Positions 1 through 12,300 of a stretch of DNA of 64,000 nt are shown one piece after another. Source of the stretch: Antedon bifida (Eukaryota; Echinodermata; Crinoidea; Comatulida; Antedonidae). The stretch lies in NCBI GenBank assembly GCA_963402885.1, contig OY727100.1, positions 22,229,665-22,293,664 of the forward strand, written 5' to 3'. The notes beneath the pieces were generated by a model. The model saw only the letters and a list, made by a program, of their open reading frames with translations. It had not been told where the DNA came from and ran no database searches. Numbering within the stretch: the first letter of the stretch is position 1; the number at the start of each line of letters is the position of its first letter. The position numbers were made by a program, and so were the translations under genes.

Positions 1-563
1 ATGATGAAAACCAACACACCTTGTGGCTGGTGGTAATCTACAAAATACATATGAAAGCAAAACTTAAAGTTACTGTGTTATTTGCACAGTAATTAATTAG
101 GTACCATAAATGTACTGGAGAGGATCTGGGCATAGTCTGATGGCTAGAAACGTACTTTATGTACCCATATCAAATATAAAATGGATAAAACATGTCAAAC
201 AAGACGCTGAAACCCGAGGAAAAATTGATTGCATTTTTTTTTAAAGTGAAGCACAATGCACACACAATAATCATTATTACTACAGTGTAAATGAGTTGGA
301 ACAAGCTTTTATCAAAGGTCACTGATTTCTAATTTGAAGTGATGTATCAATAAAGACGCGCTGTTGCACAAGACAACATGTCATTTTCAATGTTGTTAAA
401 AGTAAATTAAGATTATTGCGGTAAACTACAAATACACGATTTTTTACCTATCTGTCAACCGAAATATCTAGATTTGTTCTGTTTATTAACAACCAAAAAA
501 AGAAATTGAAAAACAAAATGTGAACAAATAATGATCATCTCAAATATTTGTATTTGTCCAGCT

Positions 564-750
564 TTAAGCTCTGTTTACATTATTAAACTAGTTTGACAAA
601 AAAAAGTATGATGTACCCAAATATGGTAGTCATATGCATAAAGATGGTAGTGATATGCATAAATATGGTAGTGATATGACATCATCATGTCCATATATGG
701 GCACATCACATAATTTTGCCACATACAGTTTGATAGTGTAGTGCTTTAGC
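564..750. mobile_element. MITE family A copy (diverged)
   Basis: The ends are inverted: an AAGCTCTG...ACATTATTAAACTAGTTTG end on the left and TTTGATAGTGTAG...GCTTTA on the right. Between them lie 21-bp words of the type ATATGGTAGTGATATGCATA and then the reverse complement, with ATGACATCATCATG in the middle. The same structure recurs at 7881-8037, 9433-9552, 13728-13852, 15353-15500 and 26214-26364. No coding capacity, so a non-autonomous DNA transposon is inferred. Confidence 0.7.
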
Positions 751-1620
751 AACAAAAAAGATAGTCTGTCAAAATATCTGAATTTGTCCTATTTATTATT
801 CATGAGAAAAAAAAATTATAAAAAAGGTGAAAAAATAATGAAACAGGAAATGTTGAGATATACTGGCGATAGTGCGTGTTATTACTTTCATGATTGGGTG
901 CCACTAATGAGGCCATAACCTGGTTCTTGTATATTCATATTAGTAATGAAATCTTCTTTATTCTGATACTCTATCAACCTTCTCGTAAATCTGTTTGGAA
1001 ATCAACAGAAGTGATATTTCACTTTATCTAAAAAACATTGGTACTCTCTGGTTTTTGTAACGAATTGAAATATTTTATTTTCAACAAGAGTAGGATGGAC
1101 TATAATTGCAACGTCGAATATGCTTACATATGGTATACATTTATCACTGTACCAACAATAATTTTATATAGCATTAATTAATCTCTCGGGGTCATCGTGA
1201 GACAAGTTTTTTACTTCTAATCATGACCCCAATGATGGCATTCCTTTCTCTTTTTTTTACCTTTTCTTGTTTTTGTATTATATTACTGTTTCTTATTGTT
1301 TATTATTCTTGTATTATTTGTCTTACCATTACTGAATAAATGTTATTGAAATGAAATATATTATTGAGAATTATGGCTATAATGTAGTGTCACCATCTTA
1401 CAGCTCTGTTAGTCATTCATGAAAAATATCACGTAAACAAATTACAATAAATACAAATGCGCACACACACGTAAATATGTAAATGGTACATCAACATTGT
1501 TGTTATATCGTACTATACTACATCTTTAAACTATCATGATGATCATGATTTTAGTGTATTGAGGCAGTCACTTCAATAAACAGTATGTATCAAAAATGAA
1601 AAAGATGAATAAAAAGGAAT

Positions 1621-1653
1621 TATTACTGCAGTAACTGCAGTAGAATTTGACAT
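1621..1653. repeat. MITE family B end fragment
   Basis: Carries the TACTGCAGTAACTGCAGTAG motif followed by AATTTGACA, the terminal sequence of family B (full copies at 22912-23135 and 25905-26105). Confidence 0.5.
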
Positions 1654-3159
1654 GTATATTATTGACATACTGTACGTCATTCTTATATAAACGCTTAATT
1701 TGTAAAGCTTCTCTAAGCGCTTCACAATTAGTGGCTGAATTACTTTGGATCAAACACATACAGTACTCCCATAATGTTGCAGCTAGTAATCAGCACATTT
1801 GACCTTACCAGGTTACGGACCTATTTGTACACCTGGGTGGAGAGAGGCAAACGCAAGTAATGTGTCTTGCCTAAGGATACAAGTAATGTGACTAATCATT
1901 AGGTGAAAAATATAACCGTCAATATTCATTGTTTAAAGAAGAATGTTTTCCGTTTTAATATTTAACTATAATAAAACATTGTGCAGGCCATTATTAATAT
2001 CAAGGATAAATGATAATTGTACTTTATTAGAAAAAAATATAGTATATTTATTTTTAAAAACATTCAAAATGAAATCGATAGACAATATTATGAAATTCAG
2101 TAAACTATAGACACTGTATTCATCATGATTATATAATGTGTTAGTTTGAACGTTACGGAAGTAGTTGCGGCAAATCAAACAAATAAAATATAGTATCAAA
2201 CATTATTGTTTAAATTATGTATAATAATAGTGTTATAATGATTCATGATTAAACAGTATAAACAAATAACTTGTTTTAATAGTGGTAAATAGTAAAAATA
2301 GACCAAACAATACATCAGTTATTGTTTTGATAACAATAGTAATGTTACAATAATTCTCAATAATTATCATTTTACAAAAAGGTAGGAAACACACCACTTG
2401 AATGTAAGTAGTTGCGGCAAAATCAAAGAAACAAGTAAACATCATTGTTTAAATTATTATGTAAAGTTACATTAGTTGAATTCATGATTGTTGAAAAAAA
2501 CATTATTTGCAACAATGCCGGCAGCAACGTCACAATGTAAAGTAACATTTTCTCAGGTTTTTTTTTTCTCAATTGTTATTTCATTCTTCTATTTCTTTCA
2601 GGTAATATATTTGTGAGGAGGCTCCCACCTGAGCATAGTATATGGACTATAGCATTTGTGGAGAGGGGTGTTCAATGAAAATTATAAAAAATAATATAAT
2701 AATCTTCAATGAGAAAGGGCTATTGTCGGTTTATCCAGGTAGGCTAGGCACGAAATAGACAAACTTTGTTTCTCAAAGGTGTGTGTTCGAATACCAAGAC
2801 AATCACTTTGTTTATATAGAGCATCTATGTGTTATGAATAAATTGACTCATATAGGAAAATGATTAAATTAAAATTATTAATAACAATTGGATTCACTTA
2901 CTCCAAATAATTTTCTGTTTATACTAGATAAGTAATGAGATTACTCTGATTTCATATCTTAAATTGGAATTTGTAGAAATCAAAATAATTTGACAATCTC
3001 ATACATTCAAAATTCAAAGAATGTTCTTTCTTCCTTCCTACCCACTGGGGTTTGAACTATGTTCTATTGATTGGAGACCTTGTATGGCAGACAAGTCATG
3101 ACAGTGTAGTATAAGGAGAGTATATACACTATCCCACACGGGATGAGTATTCATTTTAG

Positions 3160-3272
3160 AAGACACGATACACCAAGCTGTTTATTGTCACTAGACAAGA
3201 TACTGCTCGCAGTTTATTGTCACTAGAGAAGATACTGTATGCTGTTTATAGTCACTAGATAAGATACTGGGT
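3160..3272. repeat. ~34-bp tandem repeat, 3 imperfect copies
   Basis: Three imperfect copies of a unit containing TTTATTGTCACTAGA and AAGATACTG follow one another. The repeat is non-coding and lies just 3' of a TOMM40 exon (in gene sense). Confidence 0.65.
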
Positions 3273-3327
3273 ATTGGGTGAAATAGGATTCTACAGTAAA
3301 TGAAAAAAAGTTAAAATAAAAACGTAC

Positions 3328-6300
3328 CTTTAAATGTGACATTAGCTTGTGGTAAGTCAACTTGGTAACCTATAGACGTCACGTTTTCTTGCATTTTAAA
3401 ATTACTTTCAAATTCAACACCGACTTGTACTTCTTTTCCTTTGTGATAGTAAGCGACGTGACACGATGCCGGACCGACAGTTCCGGATGCTAACCAATTA
3501 TCAGCTATACGTGATGAAAAAACACAAGATGAAAGACGCAATAACACGGATGTTAATAAATATCAGCTATGAAACAAAATCACGATCTAGGAAATGATGC
3601 AAGTGATCACATGGCAGATACAATCAGAAATATCTTCTCCATCTTTCTATTGAGTATATCGTTTTTTTTATATTAACGTACATATAATCTGTATTTATTT
3701 TAACCTTGTAACAATCATTCATTATTTATTGTAAGCAACTGCCTTTTCTACAATGAAAAAACTAAAATCATACGCAGTATATTGCAGTAAAAGACTTTAT
3801 ACTTTATATATTGCAGTAAAAGACTTTACTGCAGAAACTGCAGTAGAAAATATTTACATTTAGATTACTTATTTATTTTTCACCTGCTATTGACTGCATA
3901 CACATTTTTGTATTCTTAACATTTTCTATCAAAAACATAATTTACATCATCATTTTTCCTATTTGTCATGGTTTTAAAGTAGTTAGTGTTAACATAATTA
4001 TTATAAAAAAAAACAAACTTTACAATACAATAATACTGTTGGGGAAATGAAGTTGCCGTGAGTGATGAGCGTTCATTATAAAAGCAATGTAATGTTTGTT
4101 GACGTTTACTAGATGAGTAGGTGTATATTATTGAAGAGAAGTCAATTATGACAAGAGATAATGATCACAAAAAACCCCTAGCAATCCATCATAAAGATAA
4201 TCATTCATGTTTTGGTTATTACACATGACAATGCGTATAATAATTATCAATTCCATGTGGGCTAGCAACTAGTAAAGAGCTTATTTCACCAATGATGTGT
4301 ACAACTCTGTACTGGTTGGTTCTTTCTTTATTTCCATTCACAAAATCATATTACATAAATATCATAGTACAAAACAAAAGAATAGAAAGGGGGAATCTCT
4401 GAAGCACAGCTTATCATAAGTAGAAACCCCCTGTTACAAAACAATATATTTTTTTACCCACATTTAATGAGGGTGATCCATCCAGCAATTGCTGATCATT
4501 AGGAACCCTCAGAGGTTCACAAGACAAACAAACACAAGATGCTCTACATAAACAAAGTCTTATTACAAGTCTTTGGGAGTGAGTTGTAATTTTGTCCTTA
4601 GAAAAAATCCTGACATGTGACGGGACTTGAACCCAGGACCCTTGAAGTGGTAGCCAAGCATCATTACCACCAAGCCACTCCACTCCAATATAGGAATATG
4701 AATATGAAAAAAAGGGCAACCTGCATTGTAGTGTATGTCCAACTACCCTTAGGTTTTCGCATGAGCATGTTAACTTTAATGGATGACGTCACCATTTGTT
4801 TGTTTATTTGTTGCTAATTCATCAAATACAAATACTGTACATATATAAATGATGAGAGTAAGAGGATAACCATAAAGCTCTAGAGTTTGTTTGGGTATAT
4901 CACTACTATGTTTGGGCATATCACTACTATGTTTGGGCATATCACTACTATGTTTGGGCATATCACTACTATGTTTGGGCATATCACTACTATGTTTGGG
5001 CATATCACTACTATGTTTGGGCATATCATTACTATGTTTGGGCATATCACTACTATGTTTGGGCATATCACTACTATGTTTGGGCATATCACTACTATGT
5101 TTGGGCATATCACTACTATGTTTGGGCATATCACTACTATGTTTGGGCATATCATTACTATGTTTGGGCATATCACTACTATGTTTGGGCATATCACTAC
5201 TATGTTTGGGCATATCACTACTATGTTTGGGCATATCACTACTATGTTTGGGCATATCACTACTATGTTTGGGCATATCACTACTATGTTTAGGCATATC
5301 ACTACTATGTTTGGGCATATCACTACCATATTCGGGCACATCACTGTTTTTGTCAGATAAATTTTGATAGTGTAAACAGGTGTTTTGTATCTTGTGTGTA
5401 AACTCAGGTTTTTCTAATGTTAATATAGTTTGTTGTTGGCCTTCCCCGTAGTGATAAACTAGTTCTTTTAGGCAATATGAAAGGGGTCTATTTTGAGGAG
5501 CGATTAAACTAGTTCTTCTAAGCAGTGTGAAAAGGGTGTATTTTGAGGAACGATTACACTAGTTCTTCTAGTATGAAAGGGGTGTATGTTTCAGGATCCG
5601 TTAAACTAGTTCTTTTAAGCAGTGTGAAAGGGGTGTATGTTTGAGGAGCGACTAAACTAGTTCTTCTAAGCAGTGTGAAAGGGGTGTATTTTGAGGATCA
5701 GTTAAACTAGTTCTTCTAGGCAGTGTGAAAGGGGTGTATGTTTGATTAAACTATTCCTTACCTGTGTATCTTCCCGCTAATGTTAATATAGTTTGTTGTT
5801 GGCCTTGCCCGTAGTGATAGAGTAATTCTGCACCTAAAGCCAGCCTCTTTGTTATACTTTGAAGATACTGTGTTACAATGATACCTGTACTCTCTAATGG
5901 GTTCACATTGGCTAGCACCACAGACGCTGTGTATGATGGCCCTCTGTATTCATTCTCTAGCTGGTACACCATCCACCGAGTTTGCTGGGTCTAAACAAGT
6001 ATCAAAATCATTTACATCACTCTATAGAATACTTCAATGAGGGTTTATACAGTTATTTTTTGAAAATAAGGAATAAAAAATAACCCAAAAAATAAAATAA
6101 AAAAATACAGAAAAAAATTAAGTAATTGAAACAAAATAATGACAAAAATAAAATGGAAAAAGAAAATAATGGAAAAAAATGATGACTTAAAAATAATGAA
6201 AAAAAAAATTGACAAAAAATGATTGAACAAGAATACAAAAGGCTAGAACTGCTATTTTATACCATTATGTACATTTCATGTAAATAGCGTTATTAAAACA

Positions 6301-9300
6301 GAGATATATGCCGAGCTACTTCAGTAGAATAGAATAATTTTGACAAGATTCCATATGCATTTAGATTAAACATTTTCTTACCATAAACCTTGATTATTTT
6401 TTAATCAAATCTGACACCCCATACGTAATGTGTGGCACCCCATACGTAATGTGTGGCACCCCATATGTAATGTGTGACATCCCATACTTAATGTGTGACA
6501 TTTCATACATTTAATGCTTAGACAAGTTGAAATTTATTTAGTAGTAAGTATTTATTAAATACATTGAGTTGCTGCTGTGGGATATGAATATCGTATTCAT
6601 TTCACCCTGTCACTTAAATACGTGGCTAAGGTAATACTTGTCAAAATGAAAAATACATAATTTATTAAAACATCATAAAAACATATTAAAATGTTCTTAT
6701 TCAACAATATGTTGGAATTTATTATTTATGTTATATTTTTATTATATTTTATTGTATCCATCATGAGTTATTATTAATCCGATTTTACAAAATTTTATTT
6801 AAATATATTTGTTATACTTATGATTAATAATTATATTTTTATCATATTTTATTGTATCCATCATAAGTTATTATTAATCCAAAAATGTTATGTAAATATT
6901 TTTATTATACTTGATTATTTTTATAAGGTTTAGATTACTTTCTTTCTCATTTATGACAATAATTCTTATTTTATAATTTTTTTAGAAAGTTTAAATTATC
7001 TTCTGTCAGTAAAATTATTAGTTTTGCTTATGATATATTATCAACAAAGTAATTTCTCTCCTTGACTGCCAATGCACATTTCATAAATTCTTAAAATTGT
7101 ACGTTTATCTTACTCATCAGCCCTTTCTAATAATTAAATGGGATCCTTTGTTAAACATTTATTTAAAAAAAAAATTGATCTGAATCTAATCTCGTTTATA
7201 TTACTTTCCACAACTTTACTTCAATTATCATTTTACTTCAACACAAGCTTTGTCATTTTTCATTTTTATTCATGACATGTAACGCAATAAGAACCGCAAT
7301 AACAACTCATTTGTCTTCTAATTGACGAGATAAATTTTTTATTACATGATCGATTTCACTTAAAGATTTGTTAAAAAATTTTTTATTAAAAGTTAAATGT
7401 AATTTACTAATTCTAATATTAAAATTGATGGCTTGCTCTTTGAAATCATTTCATGTTAAAACTATTCTACTGCAGTAATAACATTTTTTACTGCAATAAC
7501 GGATGATTGTTCAAAGTTTTTTTAATGTACAATTTTATGATGCAGCAAATGTGAGTGGCCGAGTGGTTATTACTGTAATTACGTAGCCATAACATCGGCA
7601 AGGGTTCGAGGCTCAGTCGCTCAATGGTTCTGGTGGTAGAATGAGTCTTCTCAGAAAACGACTATAAAGAGTAGGTCTAATGTACACATCTAGCTCATGT
7701 GCACTTCAAAGAATCTAATACATCTTTCGAGACAAGTAGGGGGTTACCCCGGTGTACTAGTGCATCACAGCAACTCATTATAACTGGGTCCTCTGAGAGA
7801 AGAGGTCACCCAGTATAAATAAATAATAGCAAACAAACAATGAATAAGCTGGCTTCAAACATGAAAAGTCACTGCAGATCCTTAACGCTCTGTCTACACT
7901 ATCAAACTAGTTCGACAAAAAAAGTGTGATGTGCCCAAATATGGTAGTGACATGCTTAAATATGGCAGTGATATGACATCATCATGTCCATACATTTTTT
8001 TGTCACATACAATTTGATAGTGTAGACAGAGCTTTAAATTACTTTTATAATGGGGTAAGTAATCCCGAAGATTCCTAACGAGGCAATAAATAATGCAATG
8101 TGAGCTTCTAAATGAACTAAATGACAAATATTATGATGCATTGTGATACAATTGATTGATTAAATACCTGAAGAACAAACTTTGTTTTTAAACCTTCCAT
8201 TAATTTGTGTATAATTTGAGCATTTAAGCTGCCTGATGTGTCGATGTCCCCAAGTAAAACTGGAAAAGCCTAAGAAAGGAGAAAATACACATAATTTCTG
8301 ATGTTTTACTAAATTTTATAATAATTTAAATCAAACAAAGACAATGGAATATAAATAATGTAAATGCAATTTGAAAACAGCTAACAGCCAATTGAAACCA
8401 TCCAAAGAAACGCAGATTGACCTGTAAGTGACCTATCAACAGTCAATGTAATGCAGCATTATGTGCTATCCTTATTATAGGAACATGCTTCATCAATTCA
8501 TTCATAATTTTAATATAGTACAACTTTTATTGTTGAAAAAAAAACACACAACAAAAATGGCAATATACTTTTTAAATAGATTTCTCTAGTCTAGTTTAAT
8601 CCCTTTACAAAAAAAAACCCAACTAGAAGAAATGTTTTTTCTTTATATATTCATTGATCGACTCTTAAATCCTTGAACCTTGACTCTTTTTTTTTTTTTC
8701 TCTTTTTTTTTTTTTTTCTATTTTGTACTGTGTATTGTGATATCTTGTATATTTTGTAAGATCATTTTAATCCAGACCTTTTTATTTGAATTGCCCCGTG
8801 TGGGATGATTAAAGAATTTTGAATTGAATTGAATTGAATTGAAGTGATAGCTAAATTATACTGGTGTTCTGTTTATTAATTCATATAAACACTTTGAAGA
8901 CATTTGATTATTCATTATTTTATTTACTTGTTGAATCCATTCTCACAATAGGATAGGTTGTACATTGAATTCTGGTTTTTGTAAAAAGTTATATTTTTTC
9001 TGCAATGCAAGGCTGGCAACTATTGCACATTCGAAAAAACAAACCGAGTCGCAAGTTGTTTATCTTTATCTAAGACCTCGTAAAATAGACTAGTCCAACT
9101 CATGAAAATATTTTATGCATTCACCTAAAAAATAAACATTAAATAATTGTAATCTTACCTCTCCTGGGCCTGTTTGATTGGTGCCTACATACGTACTACC
9201 GAAATGATATGAAGAGTCAGCCAATGATGACAGTGAGACGGTATGGTTGACTTGGAAGTGGTTGGAAAGCCCCTTATTCACCATCAACTTGCATCCTTCC

Positions 9301-12300
9301 AATGGTGCTGGGAATATTTCTGGGGAAAAATTGCATATTTAAATAAAAATACTTTGTTTGATGGATCATGTCCAAACTATTCTACTGCAGTTACAGCAGT
9401 AACTACATTTTTGGGTAATCATACAGATCATAGTTTAAAGTTCTGTCTACACTATCAAACTTTATGGGTGACAACAAAATATGATGTGTCCATATTTAAG
9501 CATATCACACTTTTTTTGTCAAACTAGTTTGATAAGTGTAGACAGAACTTATGGTATTACAATGCAGTGACTGCCTCATAAACGTGTACAACACAAACTA
9601 AAATCATGCTGCAGTAAAAAATGTAGTTACTGCAGTAAAATAATAATAATTAAAGGACATTTTAAATTGTTTAAATCGATATGTTTATGTGGAGCATAAA
9701 ATTACTCAAACAGTATTCTCAATATATCTTTTGGACATTTTTTGTTGTTATTGTACTACATAAAAGAGATGAAAATAAAAATGCTCTATTGTAATTATGA
9801 CAAAAGAGAATAAAAAAGGATTAATTGCAATCTAAATAAGAAAGAACTTAATGGAGCTTTTAAGCACTAATAACATTCTGCAATGAGAAAAGAAAATTCA
9901 AATTTAAACACTAATTACCAATAAAAATGATACCGTATCCAGGGAACAAATATCAATGGGGGATTATGGATGCAGAGAGAAAAAATAAGTCTCAACATAA
10001 ACACTCTTAAAGTTAAATTAAAGATATATTGTATAGAAAAAAAAGTATTTGTAAAAAAAGGCCCATAATTTAAAGATATTGTTCCCCCACACTGAAATAT
10101 TTTGTATTTTTTGTGAAGTGAAAGAAATTAAGATAGATTGTTCCTCTTTGAACATATTGCATGAAAAAATAGTTTTCCTTAATTTAAAGATATTTTGTTT
10201 TCTCTCCCCTCCCCAAGAAAAATGTAAACATTAATTTTTTTTTTTATAAGTGAAAGAAATCATTATTTTTTGCTTTTTTCTGCAGAAGTGAATAACAAAT
10301 TACACTTATTACTAAAACTACAATGGCTTATTCAAAGTCTGATTTCATTCATCTTTATTTTTAATGTCTTTTTAGAATCTCCCGATTTCTTGGTATTATA
10401 AAAATGTTATCAACATCACTTAACATTTGTACAATAAACAAATGAAATCTTGCTACGTTGATATTGCTATGGTTACGTATCTGTTGACATCAAAGAGCTG
10501 GATGGAATGTATTTGTCCATGATTTATGAGGTACTATCAACATCCCCTCTGGTTTAATGGTTTCTGTTTTTGTAAAAGATGACGGGTTCGAATCCAGTGC
10601 AGTGTACAAATTTTGTTCACACTTTAACCTGTTTTATTTAGCAAGTTTTCTTTTGGGTAATTATACACACTGTATATTGCAAAGCAGTTTAAACTTCATT
10701 TTGAACTTGAAATAAAAAGTAAAGCAAGCTAAAATCATGTACTTATATCATTGTATGTATATTGTAGAAAGAAGAAAAAATGTAATGTAATGTTGAGATG
10801 GTTCCTGACCATGAGTCTATCACAGTTTTACTTATAAGGCATAGGAAATGAAGTGTATATCAGGTACAGCATCCAAGAACACATGAAGGTGGATACTTTA
10901 GGTTATATACTGGTGACAATGAACTAAGTTCAAAAGTGAGATAGGGACGTGCATGGCATTAATCTCTAACTTAAGCCCATGGGCTTTCTTTCGAGGTAGG
11001 TTAGCTTCATTTACAGATTAATCCTTGCTAATGTCAAGATAGGTTGCTTCTTTTCAAGACTGTCTGTATGCCCAATGGCTAACCATTAAATAGCTTTTAT
11101 TGTGACTTTGAAGAAACAAATCTATTTAAGAAATAAGATGTTGTTTTGTTAGCCTAAGTAGTCTAATAATACTGTACTTTAATGTCACATTAACTTTTAC
11201 ACGCTGGGTTAAATAGTGCCGTAGCTTTTAAATATCACTTTCAAATAACATCTGAAAATTTATACTGTATATTGTATTGTATGTATATATTGTACTGATA
11301 ATTAACTAATGACAATTTTGCCTTGGGTGAAATTTGACGTGAACATTGAATGTCTATGAAAACATCATAAGGAGGGGACAGACAACAAAGCAAGGGTGCT
11401 ACAAACTCTTCAGGGACCACCTCAAAATTGTTTAATAACTCTGTCCATCCTAATAAAATATATTCTATGATTATTGCTTCAATGGCGGAGAGATCCGACA
11501 CACTATATTGCGATCGCCAAGTAAAATAACCTTACCCTAGAAAAAAAAACTCCCCTAGGTAAATGGTGTGTAAAGCCTTGTCCGAAAGATGAGTAAAAAA
11601 ATGTTTATATGTTTTATAAGTCGCCAACGATTTGTACCCACAACCTTCGATCCCTTCATATGCTATAGAACCATACCAACCAGCCAGTAAATGAATGAGT
11701 GTTTTGTAGTATGTACGATTAATATGAAAATACCCATGCGTTCACTTCTTTTAAACGATCACTCGCAAAACGTGCATCAAGATAGTGATTGCGTTTGAAG
11801 GTACAGTAAACCTTGCCGTATAACTAGATGATGGGCACGTATGTTGACCTAAATAGAACAAAGGTCAATCACGACAATGTCATACATGTAAATGTATTAT
11901 TTTTTATCTGATGACAGTATATGACTTTCCATTGCACCTAGTTCCCTGTGCTAAATAAGACAACAGAATTAGTAGGAGGAGCATGGTTAACCTTCAACCA
12001 ATCAAAAACAAGCCTGATGATCCAAATAAAACACTATATTATAAATGCTATAAAATCACAAATGGCTTGTATTTTATTTATATAGGTAGGCCAACACTGA
12101 CAAAAGGTATTGAACAATGTCGACAACACTAATGATAAGACTAGGCTTATTATTATATTATTATTTCGTCACTAAACTAGTGATTGCCACATGTCACCAT
12201 CTCTCACCATAAATAAACAGTACACTCACACTTAACTAATAACTGCAGGCACATACATCCATTCCTGACCTATTCTATAGGCTATTCTATTCATTTCAAT

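Larger units (their letters stand above)
1..3327. other. gene-free stretch, probably TOMM40 terminal intron
   Basis: I see no coding exon here on either strand. The TOMM40 exon at 3328-3504 ends with a proper splice donor on the minus strand, so this stretch is most likely intron, with the last TOMM40 exon beyond the left edge. It is AT-rich and holds a miniature-element copy (564-750), a fragment of a second family near 1621-1653 and a short tandem repeat near 3160-3272. I looked for the expected C-terminal TOM40 beta strands and did not find them. Confidence 0.55.
3505..5761. other. TOMM40 intron 4, repeat-filled
   Basis: Intron between the exons at 5762-5990 and 3328-3504. It holds family-B fragments (3774-3849), a SINE (4390-4690), the 21-bp minisatellite (4871-5385), a copied exon piece (5414-5456) and a ~50-bp tandem repeat (5460-5750). 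No gene of its own. Confidence 0.8.
5991..8167. other. TOMM40 intron 3, repeat-filled
   Basis: Holds an A-rich low-complexity block (about 6055-6240; TTTTC-rich on minus), a 22-bp tandem repeat (6411-6520), a duplicated AT-rich block (6721-6882), a SINE (7551-7840) and a family-A MITE (7881-8037). No exon seen. Confidence 0.75.

Noticed and set aside
1-3327. Last TOMM40 exon
   Set aside because: No stretch encodes the conserved C-terminal barrel strands; it must be outside the window.
4414-4719. 101-codon minus-strand frame
   Set aside because: Overlaps the tRNA-derived SINE from head to tail.
4894-5337. CRISPR-like array
   Set aside because: Units are contiguous with no spacers, and the genome is eukaryotic.
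4776-5367. Four overlapping open frames of 154-187 codons on both strands encoding 7-residue repeats
   Set aside because: Product of a 21-bp stop-free tandem unit; all phases are open, there is no start context, and MITE flanks surround it.
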